DNA of 49,326 bases. Source: Bacteroidota bacterium (GTDB lineage: Bacteria; Bacteroidota; Bacteroidia; AKYH767-A; OLB10). Under the pieces are notes generated by a model that did no database searches, was not told the DNA's origin, and was given only the letters and a program-made list of their open reading frames with translations. This document shows, piece after piece, positions 34,351-43,529 of this stretch; positions within the stretch are counted from its first letter, which is position 1, and the number at the start of each line of letters is the position of its first letter. The position numbers were made by a program, and so were the translations under genes. Where the stretch lies: positions 1 through 49,326 of the forward strand of contig JAHEMF010000016.1 of assembly GCA_024643795.1 (NCBI GenBank), written 5' to 3'.

Positions 34351-35586
34351 TCACTGGATCAATAATGGTTTTGTTATTCGCTGGGAGTTACCATCAGTGA
34401 TAGACAGCATGTAATGTCCCGGAGCAAGCCCATCTGTTGGAAGGTCGATTGTGTTATTATCCGCATCCAGGATCACTGTTTGATCGAATAATTTCTGACC
34501 CATTGTGTTATAGATCGCAATATTTGATTCAACTTTTTCAAAAGAACCTACATCAATGGTCAACTTACTGTTTGGAGCAACTGGGTTAGGGTAGATCTTC
34601 ATCCTGTAGATATATCCATCTTCTGTAACTGCTTCTCCGGCCATTCTGGGGGCTGATGGTACAAAACAGTTGTTGACATAAACTATATCTGCTAAAGTTG
34701 TCATTTTATCTATAAACAATGGCCATGCGAGAGCATTATACTTCATATAATATCTAAGGAAACTAACTGAAAGCATGTTGCTATAAAGATTTGTTGAGTC
34801 AGAAGTATAGCCGGATGCAGTGCAATTTTTCTCATCCTTGGTACACTTATTATTATCCATAGCAAACTGACAGTGTGTTGCTTCCAGCTGGTTGATGTAT
34901 ACCTTACAAGGTGATGCCAGACTGTTGAAAAGGTCCTCCTGATTACCAGAAGCAGGAACAATACAATCTTTTCCTCCTGAGAATACCAATGCAGGTACTG
35001 AGATATTTTGTGCAGCTGCAATTGCTGAAGGTGATGTTTCAGCTGCTGCCAATGTAAATAAAGCTGCAACACTAGGTTTCATTTCGGCAGCAAGAAATGC
35101 TGCTCCTCCGCCTGATCCATGCCCGCTCAAACAAGCTTTATTATTATAACGACCATAGAACATAGAAGCCGGATCAGCTTTCATCTTTTCAAATTCATTG
35201 ATCACGAATACCATATCTTTTGCGAAATCCATTGCATCCATATTATTTCCCATTTCGGACTTCGGAAATGCCATCATGAAACCTCTGGGCACATAAAAAT
35301 CTTTCAAGTAAGTATAGTAATGTACAGGCGTACCTTCACCATGACCAAAAACTATGAGTGGGAATTTTTTGTTTGCAGGAGCTGCTACTGGTTTATTACT
35401 ACCAGCTACGTCTGATGGATAGAACACCACAACATTGATAGAACGCAATCCCCGCGAACTGTCAACCATTGATAGATTTGTTTTACTGATCTCGTAATCA
35501 ATTTGCGCACTTGCCATTCCTGTGAACATACTCATGCATAAGACCCCGGCAAGTAATCTCATTCTTCTAATGTTTAAATTTTTCAT
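34351..35586 (-). CDS. Secreted alpha/beta hydrolase with T9SS tail and altered nucleophile elbow (paralog 1)
   Basis: 411 residues. Signal peptide (RLLAGVLCMSMFTGMASAQ), an alpha/beta-hydrolase domain of the chlorophyllase/dienelactone-hydrolase/PET-hydrolase-like type, then a T9SS type A tail from about residue 330 (IYPNPVAPNSKLTID ... HYMLSITDG). Acid SGGKDCIVP and histidine LEATHCQF are conserved with the paralog at 46705. At the nucleophile elbow, however, this copy reads GHGSGGG (Gly155-Gly161) where the paralog reads GHSMGGG: the canonical Ser position 157 is Gly and a Ser sits one place later. Activity is therefore uncertain. Several Cys (DCIVP, SPCKV, HCQF, NKCTKDEKNC, NNCF) suggest disulfides. 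Exported to the surface or medium; substrate unknown. Confidence 0.88.
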   Translation of the reverse strand: MKNLNIRRMRLLAGVLCMSMFTGMASAQIDYEISKTNLSMVDSSRGLRSINVVVFYPSDVAGSNKPVAAPANKKFPLIVFGHGEGTPVHYYTYLKDFYVPRGFMMAFPKSEMGNNMDAMDFAKDMVFVINEFEKMKADPASMFYGRYNNKACLSGHGSGGGAAFLAAEMKPSVAALFTLAAAETSPSAIAAAQNISVPALVFSGGKDCIVPASGNQEDLFNSLASPCKVYINQLEATHCQFAMDNNKCTKDEKNCTASGYTSDSTNLYSNMLSVSFLRYYMKYNALAWPLFIDKMTTLADIVYVNNCFVPSAPRMAGEAVTEDGYIYRMKIYPNPVAPNSKLTIDVGSFEKVESNIAIYNTMGQKLFDQTVILDADNNTIDLPTDGLAPGHYMLSITDGNSQRITKPLLIQ

Positions 35587-35867
35587 CTTTAATTGGTTTA
35601 ATTATTTGCTTATACCCCAATGTATCCCATCATAAAGCATGAGGGTAGATGAAATTTGGTCAACCATGCTGGATTTATGGCTAACAAAAGAATTTGGATG
35701 GTAAATAACCAAAGAAATAGATTTACAGAAAAACCCCGATGATCAGTGAGTAACCTACAATATACTGAATATTAGCTATTTATAGAATAAGCAAGGAATT
35801 ACAATATGACTCATCATATCAATAAACCCCACAGACGGTGACAAAAAGGAAATCTTTAGCGGATGTA

Positions 35868-36614
35868 TCAGCTAACCGGTTCAGGGTCTGCTTTTACAAG
35901 TTTTATCACTCCAACGGCATCTAATACTTTGATGACCGGATAGGTAGGATCGATCTCCCACCATTTTGTTCCAAAATTTGGCCTTGAGGCAAAATGATGG
36001 TGATTGTTTTGAAATAACTCACCTCCTGTAACAAAGTCGAAAGGCAATGTATTTTTAGAATGGTCATGCTCATTATAGTTCCTGTAACCATACTTGTGGC
36101 CTGCCCAATTAACTATAGCACCATGAACCGGTCCCATTAGAAAATGTACAGGAAGCAAGAGGAACATCCACCATTCAGTTGCGAAGGCCATATAAAATAA
36201 CACATATCCGGTTCCAAATAATATACGGCTGATCCAGGAGTCGCCCATATTATCAACCGCATCCCATTCAGGTAAATTCTTTTCAAACTTCTCCTCTATT
36301 TTGTAGGTGCCATGTTGTATTCCACTATAGATCTTTTTGGTTTCCCACATCATGGTAAATACCTCTTTAAAAAAGTGAGGTGAATGTGGATCCTTATCAG
36401 TATCTGAATACGCATGGTGCATTCTGTGCATCACAGCATATGCCCTGGGAACCAGGTATGAAGAACCTTGAGTAATATACAGCATCAGGTAAAAGAATTT
36501 TTCCATGAAGGATGACATGGTGAACATCTTATGAGCTGAATATCGGTGTAGAAAGAATGTCTGGCTAAATAATGAAAGGTACCAGTGCGCAAGAAAGAAA
36601 ATCAGAATTGGCAT
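35868..36614 (-). CDS. Membrane fatty acid (acyl-CoA) desaturase
   Basis: 248 residues with four hydrophobic stretches. The three histidine boxes of delta-9-type acyl-CoA desaturases are present: HRYSAH (about 23-28), HRMHHAYSD (about 63-71) and NNHHHFASRPNFG near 204-216, plus GHKYGYRNY. It inserts a double bond into acyl chains using a di-iron centre, oxygen and an electron donor, adjusting membrane fluidity. The family is often longer (about 300 or more residues); here the N-terminal membrane pair is short. It stands alone, with a -7 element on its 5' side and about 280 bases of empty sequence downstream. Confidence 0.92.
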   Translation of the reverse strand: MPILIFFLAHWYLSLFSQTFFLHRYSAHKMFTMSSFMEKFFYLMLYITQGSSYLVPRAYAVMHRMHHAYSDTDKDPHSPHFFKEVFTMMWETKKIYSGIQHGTYKIEEKFEKNLPEWDAVDNMGDSWISRILFGTGYVLFYMAFATEWWMFLLLPVHFLMGPVHGAIVNWAGHKYGYRNYNEHDHSKNTLPFDFVTGGELFQNNHHHFASRPNFGTKWWEIDPTYPVIKVLDAVGVIKLVKADPEPVS

Positions 36615-36639
36615 TAATTATCTTTATTTGATTAGGCTG

Positions 36640-36647
36640 CAAATTTA
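36640..36647 (-). promoter_or_regulatory. -7 element TAAATTTG for the desaturase
   Basis: The minus strand reads TAAATTTG (TAnnTTTG), 25 bases before the desaturase ATG. No convincing -33 TTG was located at the standard spacing. Confidence 0.45.
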
Positions 36648-36730
36648 GTGAATACCGGCTATTAAAGTAACATGATAATTATCAGTTTATTCATTAATAA
36701 TGAACAAGTTCCACAAATACCTGCAAATAC

Positions 36731-37708
36731 TTAGTCGGTATGACCGGGAATTGAACTCTTTTCAATCTTATTCAGCTCCAGGTCAATGGTATCCGGGGTT
36801 TGTTCATCCATTGAGACATCAAACAATTCAGGCGATGGCTGGCCGGCTTCAATCCATGCCGAATACCAAAGATCGGCCAATGTTCTGATGGAGCCGGTGA
36901 ACCTACGCTCCACCATACCATTAAGCAATTCATGGTAGCGGTCACAAAACTCTTTTGAATATGTTGTTGTTTTGGACTTTCCCTTCAGTTCAACTGTCAT
37001 TTTCATGTCAATAGGAACATCATTGGTTGCTAACAATTCATATTCAAGAACGCTATCAATAGCTGCATAACTACCTTTAACAGAATTCCAAACCAAAATG
37101 TTTACATCATCCACAAAAGAGGCCTTCCCCACAAGGGTATTATAAGACGCTCCATATAATTCGGGCAACCTTGATTCCCACAAACCATGAATACCGTGTT
37201 GATCAGTAAGCTGACCATTATAATTAGAAGTGCAATGTAACGGCACATGTGCATCCGCCACATAATGCCCAAGGTCGGCTGAAAGCTTTATAATTCGTTC
37301 ACCGTTTTTATTTTTAAATGCTTCAATCAAACTTGAATAGACCCAGGTGATCTTCCATGGAACAATACCATGTTCCATCAAGGTATCTTCGGTAAACTTT
37401 ATAACTGCCAGTGACCATGAAGTGGGTATAGAATCAAATGGATGATCGCCATAGTGATCCAGATCAATATAATGACAAGAGGCTTCACCTTCCACAGCAT
37501 ACCTGCGTTTATCAGGATTTACTGCTGACCGCTCCAATTCATCAATATGTAGTTTGAAAAAATAAAATAATGGCTTTGGCAATGCATACACTGCCATCTT
37601 GTTAATACGCTGATGTGCCCAAAACCCCCAGGCTCCTGCAGAGAATGGAATGATAAAGGTAAAAAGTATCAGACAAATTTTAAGTATGTGAATTCGAAAA
37701 GCATACAT
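36731..37708 (-). CDS. Secreted zinc-dependent phospholipase C / S1-P1 nuclease-like protein
   Basis: 325 residues. A signal peptide (ICLILFTFIIPFSAGA) is followed by mature WGFWAHQRINKMAVY, placing the N-terminal Trp and a His as zinc ligands as in phospholipase C/P1 nuclease. Other ligand regions: ASCHYIDLDHYGDHP, ADLGHYVADAHVPLHCTSNY and QHGIHGLWESRLPE. The tri-zinc fold cleaves phosphodiester bonds; Bacteroidota homologues are annotated as zinc-dependent phospholipase C, but nuclease activity is equally possible. No T9SS tail, so it is probably periplasmic. A phosphate-scavenging role is inference. The comB-like gene lies 19 bases upstream on the same strand. Confidence 0.85.
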   Translation of the reverse strand: MYAFRIHILKICLILFTFIIPFSAGAWGFWAHQRINKMAVYALPKPLFYFFKLHIDELERSAVNPDKRRYAVEGEASCHYIDLDHYGDHPFDSIPTSWSLAVIKFTEDTLMEHGIVPWKITWVYSSLIEAFKNKNGERIIKLSADLGHYVADAHVPLHCTSNYNGQLTDQHGIHGLWESRLPELYGASYNTLVGKASFVDDVNILVWNSVKGSYAAIDSVLEYELLATNDVPIDMKMTVELKGKSKTTTYSKEFCDRYHELLNGMVERRFTGSIRTLADLWYSAWIEAGQPSPELFDVSMDEQTPDTIDLELNKIEKSSIPGHTD

Positions 37709-37727
37709 AAATTATTTTTTAAATGTG

Positions 37728-38465
37728 TTATCCGATAGATTGCATAACATCCAGTTTGAAAATTGAATCTCCTTTCATAGCCGGAATAACATCAGTTTGA
37801 TTTGGTGTTAAACAAAAGGTCACATCCTCTTCAATATTAAGCTTTGATAAACGCTTTTTATGTGATGAACGTGACAAAAATCCCTGAAGGTCATCCTTTG
37901 CTAAGTCGTACAGGTACATTGAAGTTAAAACGGAGTCTCTGTGATTGTTGAGTTCAAAATCAGGTAGTAACTGCTGAGCCAATGCTCCGGCAAACAAGGT
38001 ATCTTCCAGATTCACTGCATTCTTCCACCCTGCACATAAACAAATAACATTCTTGTTTTGTCCTCTGAGCCAATTTGCAAGAGAGTCAAGATTAAGAAAA
38101 GAACCTATCACTATCTGAAAAGCATTTTTACGAGCCACTTCTATTGCATGCGTACCATTGGTAGTTGTAATTGCAATGTCTTTGTCTTTAACATCATCAG
38201 ACATATAACTGAATGGTGAGTTACCCATATCAAATCCATCAACCATCTCACCTTTTCTCTCTGCCGCTACCAAATAACCTTTGGAGCGGTAAGAAAAACT
38301 TTGTTCCACACTTGAAACAGGTACCATACTACGTACCCCATTATGGAATGCAATACAAATAGATGAAGTTGCCCTCAACACATCTATCACAACCACTATA
38401 CTATCACTTCCATCGTACAAGTGATACAATGCCGGTGACAGACAAACATCAATTGTTCTTTTCAT
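37728..38465 (-). CDS. comB: 2-phosphosulfolactate phosphatase (ComB family)
   Basis: 245 residues. ComB features: VVVIDVLRATSSICIAFHNG near the N-terminus, VAAERKGEMVDGFDMGNSPF, ITTTNGTHAIE and LCAGWKNAVNLEDTLFAGAL. ComB hydrolyses 2-phospho-3-sulfolactate to 3-sulfolactate and phosphate, with Mg2+. In archaea this feeds coenzyme M; bacteria carry ComB without that cofactor, and its use here (sulfolactate for sulfonate or sulfolipid metabolism, or a different phosphatase role) is unknown. No comA is visible. It probably shares a transcript with the phospholipase-like gene 19 bases downstream. Confidence 0.9.
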   Translation of the reverse strand: MKRTIDVCLSPALYHLYDGSDSIVVVIDVLRATSSICIAFHNGVRSMVPVSSVEQSFSYRSKGYLVAAERKGEMVDGFDMGNSPFSYMSDDVKDKDIAITTTNGTHAIEVARKNAFQIVIGSFLNLDSLANWLRGQNKNVICLCAGWKNAVNLEDTLFAGALAQQLLPDFELNNHRDSVLTSMYLYDLAKDDLQGFLSRSSHKKRLSKLNIEEDVTFCLTPNQTDVIPAMKGDSIFKLDVMQSIG

Positions 38466-38556
38466 AAATATGTTGTGCTATTTGGGGATTCTAAATTCGT
38501 CACTAAAATAATTAACGGTTCCAATTGAAACTATGGATCACAAAATTAACAATACC

Positions 38557-39639
38557 TTACTTTTTGACGAATGGAACTTTTATTATACTGGATTTCAATA
38601 ACTTATCTCTTACTTTGATGAAGATTTGAGTACCTTCAGATGATAATTCTGATTTTACATATCCCATCCCGATAGCTTCATTTAGAGTTGGGGACATGGT
38701 ACCTGAAGTTACGATTCCGATCTCATTGCCTGATTCATCACAGATCTGATAACCCTTCCGGGGGATACCCTTTTCCATCATTTTAAAGCCTACTAATTTT
38801 CTGACAACTCCCTGTTCCTTTTGCAATTTTAATGCAGAACTATTATTAAATTCTTTACTGAACTTAGTGATCCAGCCTAATCCGGCTTCAATTGGTGAAG
38901 TTGTATCATCAATATCATTACCGTACAAACAAAATCCCATCTCTAGTCTAAGTGTATCTCTTGCACCCAAACCTGCAGGTTTAAGTCCAAACTTCATACC
39001 TTCTTTCATAATTGCATCCCAAATGGTATCGGCATACTTATTTTCAAAATATATCTCAAATCCACCAGCTCCGGTATAACCTGTATTTGACACAAGCACA
39101 TTTTCACAACCCGCAAACACACCCTTTTGAAAAGTATAATAAACCATATCATTAAGGTTCATTGAGGTAAGCGGTTGTAAGATCTTTGTAGCATCAGGAC
39201 CCTGAACAGCAAGCAAGGAGGTTTGGTCAGAAATATTATGCATTTCTACATCATGTGAGTTGAATTTCATAATCCAATCCCAGTCCTTTTGAATGTTTGA
39301 TGCATTAACAACCAGCATATATGTTTTATCATCAATACAATATACAAGCAGGTCATCAACAATACCCCCGTCATTATTTGGAAAGCAGGAATACTGGATC
39401 TTACCTGGCACAAGCTTTGAAGCGTCGTTGGTCGTTACCTGTTGTATGAGTGCCAGTGCATTAGGCCCTTTAAGTATGAATTCACCCATGTGTGAAACGT
39501 CAAAAATACCAGCAGATTTTCTGACAGCATGATGCTCATCATTTATACCGCTATATAACACAGGCATATCATAGCCGGCAAATTCCACCATTTTAGCTCC
39601 TAATGCAATATGCTTTTGTGTAAGTGCTGTTGTCTTCAT
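38557..39639 (-). CDS. gcvT: Glycine cleavage system T protein (aminomethyltransferase)
   Basis: 360 residues. Typical GcvT sequence: [74 protein letters not shown] (folate-binding region) and [17 protein letters not shown]. It transfers the aminomethyl carbon from the H-protein lipoyl arm to tetrahydrofolate, releasing ammonia. gcvH and gcvP are not in the window. Its start overlaps the stop of the upstream glycosyltransferase gene by ATGA, so the two are translationally coupled despite unrelated functions. Confidence 0.95.
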   Translation of the reverse strand: MKTTALTQKHIALGAKMVEFAGYDMPVLYSGINDEHHAVRKSAGIFDVSHMGEFILKGPNALALIQQVTTNDASKLVPGKIQYSCFPNNDGGIVDDLLVYCIDDKTYMLVVNASNIQKDWDWIMKFNSHDVEMHNISDQTSLLAVQGPDATKILQPLTSMNLNDMVYYTFQKGVFAGCENVLVSNTGYTGAGGFEIYFENKYADTIWDAIMKEGMKFGLKPAGLGARDTLRLEMGFCLYGNDIDDTTSPIEAGLGWITKFSKEFNNSSALKLQKEQGVVRKLVGFKMMEKGIPRKGYQICDESGNEIGIVTSGTMSPTLNEAIGMGYVKSELSSEGTQIFIKVRDKLLKSSIIKVPFVKK

Positions 39640-40724
39640 TTATTCTTTATGATTTCTTTGAACGCGCGAAGGTAAACATCCTTTTGAGAAGTAACAGAAT
39701 ACCTATTTACAACTGTATCACGCCCAGCCATTCCTAAACTGAGCCTCAACTCTTTATCTAAGATAAGTTTCGATATTTTATTGATCCACTCATTTTCTGT
39801 ACCTGCCAAAAACCCATTTTCGCCATCCCTGATGATCTCACTATTAACTCCTACCGGTGAAATAACAGAAGGTATACCTAACGACATATATAACAAAGCT
39901 TTGAACCCGCATTTACCCCGCGTCCATTCATCATCCGGCAACGGCATCAATCCAATATCAATCTCACACAACTCATCAATTTCTCTGGCCCTCTTCCATG
40001 CTAACCCTTGAATACCCAAGTCTTCGTCAATAAATTCAGCGTCACCAATCACTTTAAAATACACCTGGTCACCAAATTTATGTTTCAATGCCAACAATAC
40101 ATTTCTGGCCTCTTTCAGGTATTTGGTTGTTGTTGAGCTCCCACTCCAACCTATACATATTGCTGATGAATTATTTTGCTTGATACATGGTTTGAAAAGA
40201 TCGGTATCCAAAGTAGTTGGAATAACAACAACATTTCTGCACCATTGTGAAGCATAATCTGCAAGATATTGATTGCCGGCAATCACAAGATCAGCCAAAG
40301 CAATAATCCGTGAGGTTTTTGCAGGGTTTTTCAACCAGCCTAACTTCCTGTTTGCATCTGACACATCATGCTTCCATATTGCATCATCGTAATCAAATAT
40401 CAATTTAGCTTTTGATCTGGCTAACATTTTTTCAAAAAACACTGATCCCGTCATGAAAGCTTCTCGCTGAATAAAAATAATGTCGTATCGATTCCTGCGA
40501 AGAACATCTTTAGATCGTTTCCACACACTTTTTAGAAAAATGAAGAATTTGGAAAAAATATTACCGGGACTATAAAAAATAAGATCATCCTTTTCTGAGA
40601 TAAGCCAAGAATAGTCATATTCAAAACCATTCTCCTTAAGATACTCCATATACTGTTCGTATCTGAATCGTTGAGATGGAGAACGATCTGGTCTGTGAGA
40701 TGCAATAAAAAGTACTCTAGGCAT
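39636..40724 (-). CDS. Glycosyltransferase family 4-like protein
   Basis: 362 residues, GT-B fold. The N-terminus [27 protein letters not shown] and the central [10 protein letters not shown] are characteristic of a Bacteroidota GT4 subgroup; the donor-binding half shows [46 protein letters not shown] and [14 protein letters not shown] (Glu pair in the C-terminal domain). It transfers a sugar from a nucleotide donor onto a cell-surface polysaccharide, O-antigen or glycolipid. A sugar-nucleotide dehydratase (capD-like) is divergently transcribed 318 bases away, consistent with envelope polysaccharide work. Donor and acceptor cannot be read from sequence. Confidence 0.9.
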   Translation of the reverse strand: MPRVLFIASHRPDRSPSQRFRYEQYMEYLKENGFEYDYSWLISEKDDLIFYSPGNIFSKFFIFLKSVWKRSKDVLRRNRYDIIFIQREAFMTGSVFFEKMLARSKAKLIFDYDDAIWKHDVSDANRKLGWLKNPAKTSRIIALADLVIAGNQYLADYASQWCRNVVVIPTTLDTDLFKPCIKQNNSSAICIGWSGSSTTTKYLKEARNVLLALKHKFGDQVYFKVIGDAEFIDEDLGIQGLAWKRAREIDELCEIDIGLMPLPDDEWTRGKCGFKALLYMSLGIPSVISPVGVNSEIIRDGENGFLAGTENEWINKISKLILDKELRLSLGMAGRDTVVNRYSVTSQKDVYLRAFKEIIKNK

Positions 40725-41042
40725 TCCGGATCAGTTTTGATAAATGTGGTGGATAAAAGAACGGAACAAAATGTAAATCCGTGATCTCATATTTTGAAAA
40801 TGTTAATATAACTAACTATGATCGCTGAATAATTTCATTTAAAAATTCGACATATGGCTGATCCTCACCCTCTTACCTCTCTACTTTTTTTCAAGCGCCG
40901 CTCAATCTTTCAATTCCGATGTACCTCAATCGGTTGCTACAAAATTAACAATACCTATTAGATTAAGGCGTAAGCCAATGCCAATTAACTCCTTCATTTT
41001 CAAAAAAATGGATAATTTTACATGAAATGATCGGATCAGAAA
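40725..41042. other. Intergenic region between divergent glycosyltransferase and capD-like genes
   Basis: This 318-base stretch should contain both divergent promoters, yet I find no exact TAnnTTTG element on the plus strand and only an off-by-one sequence near the glycosyltransferase start. It is AT-rich and without strong hairpins. Most of its right half (40843-41025) is an open frame with signal-peptide character, described separately. Confidence 0.6.
40843..41025 (+). pseudogene. Possible remnant of a secreted protein gene (no canonical start)
   Basis: A 60-codon open frame lacks ATG, GTG or TTG at its head but translates to a basic/hydrophobic stretch (KFDIWLILTLLPLYFFSSAA) followed by QS and a polar tail, exactly what a signal peptide with an Ala-x-Ala-like cleavage site looks like. 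The codon before it is TAA; CTG at 40858 or ATA/ATT could serve as a weak start. It ends at TGA 41023-41025, 17 bases before the capD-like ATG. Either the 5' remnant of a decayed exported protein gene or a chance frame in AT-rich DNA; I cannot decide. Confidence 0.3.
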
Positions 41043-42923
41043 ATGTTTAACCGAAACCTACCAAGAGGTGCCATTTTTCTAATGGATCTGGCAGTAAGCT
41101 TTATCTCCCTGATACTCGCTTATGAAGTAAGATTTAATTTCATAATACCTGAAGCGGAAATAAGGACTTTTATCTGGGTTTTTCCTTTAGTACTTATCAT
41201 ACGTTCCATAAGTTTTGTAGGATTCAAGACCTATGCGGGAATAATACGTTACACAAGCACTTACGACGCGAAACGGATATTTTTCACCATTCTTTCAGGA
41301 TCGGCATTTTTCGCAATTATCAATCCGATGACTTATCTAGTCTGGGGGATTTTCGCTATCCCCTATTCTATTATAATCATTGATTTTCTGGCAACCATAT
41401 TCATGATGATAACGATAAGGATATCGGTTAAACTACTTTACCACGAACTTAAATTTGGAGACAAGGAGATGTCATCTGTTGCCATTTTTGGTGCAGGAGA
41501 AGCCGGTTTGATCGCCAAGCGTACCCTTGACAGGGATATGGGGACCCGTTATAAAGTGCTAGCTTTTATAGATGATGACCGATCTAAAAAAGGCAAAAAA
41601 ATGGAAGGAGTTCCTATTTACAACTCAGCAAACGGAATTGATAATATCCTTGCTCAGCTCAAAGTGGAAAGTGTTATTATCTCCGTCCAGCAAATTTCTA
41701 CTAAACGGAAGCAGGAAATAGTTGAAGCTTGCCTGAGAAACAAGATCAAAGTTTTAAATGTACCTCCAGTCTCAAACTGGATCAACGGACAATTATCATT
41801 CGGACAAATTCAAAAGATAAAGATCGAAGATCTGCTTGAAAGAGATACCATTGAACTTGATACGGCTGCTATCAGCAAGCAACTTGACAATAAGAGGGTT
41901 CTTGTTACTGGTGCTGCAGGCTCAATAGGTAGTGAGCTGGTTCGACAAATACTCAGGTTCAATCCATCATCAATTATACTGCTTGATATGGCAGAATCTC
42001 CTTTATATGATCTTGAAATGGAGATTAACGATCATCCGAAGTCAAAGATCACTGAATTTGTGATCGGTGACATAAGAAATCCTGATCGAATGCGGAACGT
42101 TTTCAGAACCTTTAAACCTGAAGTAGTATTTCATGCTGCAGCATATAAACATGTGCCATTAATGGAAGGCAACCCTTCAGAAGCCATTATGACCAACGTT
42201 CAGGGCACACGTGTTGTGGCCGACCTTGCAGCAGAGTTCGGAGTTGAACGATTTGTTCTTATCAGTACAGATAAGGCAGTCAACCCAACCAATATAATGG
42301 GTGCCACAAAAAGGATCGCTGAAATATATACTCAATCGCTGAACAGCATAAGTAAAACCCGTTTTGTTGCAACCAGATTTGGAAACGTACTGGGATCTAA
42401 TGGTTCAGTGATACCCCGATTCAGACAACAGATAGAGAACAGGCAACCCATCACAGTAACTCACCCCGATATTACCAGGTATTTTATGACCATCCCAGAA
42501 GCATGTCAGCTGGTTTTGGAAGCCGGGGCAATTGGCAAGGGTGGTGAGGTATTTATTTTTGATATGGGTGATTCTGTCAAGATTGTTGATCTAGCCAGAA
42601 AAATGGTTCAGTTAAGCGGACTTGAATTAGGCAAGGACATTCAGATAGTGTTTACGGGTTTGAGGCCGGGTGAGAAACTATATGAAGAGCTCCTTGCCAA
42701 TGAAGATAATACCGTACCTACACACCATAAAAAAATATTGATAGCTAAAATTCGTGAATACAATTACGATGATATCGCCAGAGGTATCACAGAACTGATC
42801 GCACTATTCGGTGCACAGAATAATCAGGCAATAGCTCAAAAGATGAAGGAACTTGTTCCTGAATTCCTTTCAAAAAACTCTGTTTTCGAGGTGCTTGACG
42901 AGAAAAAAAGTGTCAAACAGTAA
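41043..42923 (+). CDS. CapD/PglF/WbpM-type nucleoside-diphosphate-sugar 4,6-dehydratase
   Basis: 626 residues. Four membrane helices in the first 130 residues, a first Rossmann-like domain with VAIFGAGEAGLIAKR (about 149), and a second NAD-binding domain RVLVTGAAGSIGSELVRQIL (about 284). Catalytic region: VLISTDKAVNPTNIMGATKR, where Met replaces Tyr of the classic YxxxK triad as usual in this large-dehydratase family, and RFGNVLGSNGSVIPRF. It converts UDP-GlcNAc to a 4-keto-6-deoxy sugar, the first step toward bacillosamine, QuiNAc, FucNAc or similar sugars for capsule, O-antigen or glycoprotein. The divergent neighbour is a GT4 glycosyltransferase. No downstream aminotransferase or acetyltransferase is present. 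Confidence 0.93.
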   Translation: MFNRNLPRGAIFLMDLAVSFISLILAYEVRFNFIIPEAEIRTFIWVFPLVLIIRSISFVGFKTYAGIIRYTSTYDAKRIFFTILSGSAFFAIINPMTYLVWGIFAIPYSIIIIDFLATIFMMITIRISVKLLYHELKFGDKEMSSVAIFGAGEAGLIAKRTLDRDMGTRYKVLAFIDDDRSKKGKKMEGVPIYNSANGIDNILAQLKVESVIISVQQISTKRKQEIVEACLRNKIKVLNVPPVSNWINGQLSFGQIQKIKIEDLLERDTIELDTAAISKQLDNKRVLVTGAAGSIGSELVRQILRFNPSSIILLDMAESPLYDLEMEINDHPKSKITEFVIGDIRNPDRMRNVFRTFKPEVVFHAAAYKHVPLMEGNPSEAIMTNVQGTRVVADLAAEFGVERFVLISTDKAVNPTNIMGATKRIAEIYTQSLNSISKTRFVATRFGNVLGSNGSVIPRFRQQIENRQPITVTHPDITRYFMTIPEACQLVLEAGAIGKGGEVFIFDMGDSVKIVDLARKMVQLSGLELGKDIQIVFTGLRPGEKLYEELLANEDNTVPTHHKKILIAKIREYNYDDIARGITELIALFGAQNNQAIAQKMKELVPEFLSKNSVFEVLDEKKSVKQ

Positions 42924-42951
42924 CGCAAGGCTCACCCATGCACTGTTTGGC
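42912..42951 (-). terminator. Hairpin formed by the convergent coding ends of capD-like gene and miaE
   Basis: CAAACAGT (42914-42921) is a perfect inverted repeat of ACTGTTTG (42942-42949), enlarged by a wobble and a G-C pair, with a 20-base loop that contains both stop codons. On the minus strand the stem is followed by ACACTTTTTTTC, so it should terminate miaE inside the 3' end of the opposing gene. There is no T run on the plus side. Confidence 0.6.
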
Positions 42952-43516
42952 CCTTACCATAATCTTTTATAACCACTGCTTCATAGTCAAGCCATTGTTG
43001 CCACCTTTTATCTACATCAATTGAACCACCATATTTTTTTGCAAGCCCGGTGAAAAGAGTATAATGGTTTGCTTCGCTTATCATGAGCTCATTATAAAAT
43101 GCACTAAGTTCTTTATCATCTATATTCTCTGACAACACCTTGAAACGTTCGCAGCTGCGAGCCTCCACCATGGCAGCGAACAATAACCGATCAACAAGAA
43201 CTTCCTCCCTTGGTCCGCCTTTCATTAAAAATTCCATCAACCTGTTCACATAATCATCTTTTCGTTCCTTGCCAAGCGTATATCCTCTTTTTTTGATCTG
43301 TTGGTGTACCATTTCAAAATGAAGCAATTCCTCCTGACTTAGTTTAATCATTTCTGTGACCAACTCCTGGTGCTCCGGAAACTTGACCACAATAGATATA
43401 GCGTTTGAAACAGCCTTCTGTTCACACCAAGCATGGTCTGTAAGTATCTCAGCAATATTCTTTTCTACAACATTTTTAACCCACGATGGATCGGTAGGTA
43501 ATTTAAGTCTGAACAT
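42932..43516 (-). CDS. miaE: tRNA-(ms2io6A)-hydroxylase MiaE-like di-iron protein
   Basis: 194 residues from ATG 43516 (MFRLKLPTDPSW); the longer frame overlaps the neighbouring gene and is not conserved. Ferritin-like di-iron fold with Glu and His ligands: HAWCEQKAVSNAI, QEELLHFEMVH, LLFAAMVEARSCERFKVL and SEANHYTLF, in the spacing expected of MiaE. MiaE hydroxylates the isopentenyl group of ms2i6A37 in tRNA using O2. It starts 13 bases after the propeller gene stop and ends 8 bases from the stop of the convergent capD-like gene. Confidence 0.92.
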   Translation of the reverse strand: MFRLKLPTDPSWVKNVVEKNIAEILTDHAWCEQKAVSNAISIVVKFPEHQELVTEMIKLSQEELLHFEMVHQQIKKRGYTLGKERKDDYVNRLMEFLMKGGPREEVLVDRLLFAAMVEARSCERFKVLSENIDDKELSAFYNELMISEANHYTLFTGLAKKYGGSIDVDKRWQQWLDYEAVVIKDYGKGQTVHG

Positions 43517-43529
43517 TTTTATTGATCGG

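Noticed and set aside
35587-35867. Gene remnant between the first hydrolase and the desaturase
   Set aside because: About 280 AT-rich bases with no coding frame, no hairpin and no clear promoter match; I see nothing supportable.
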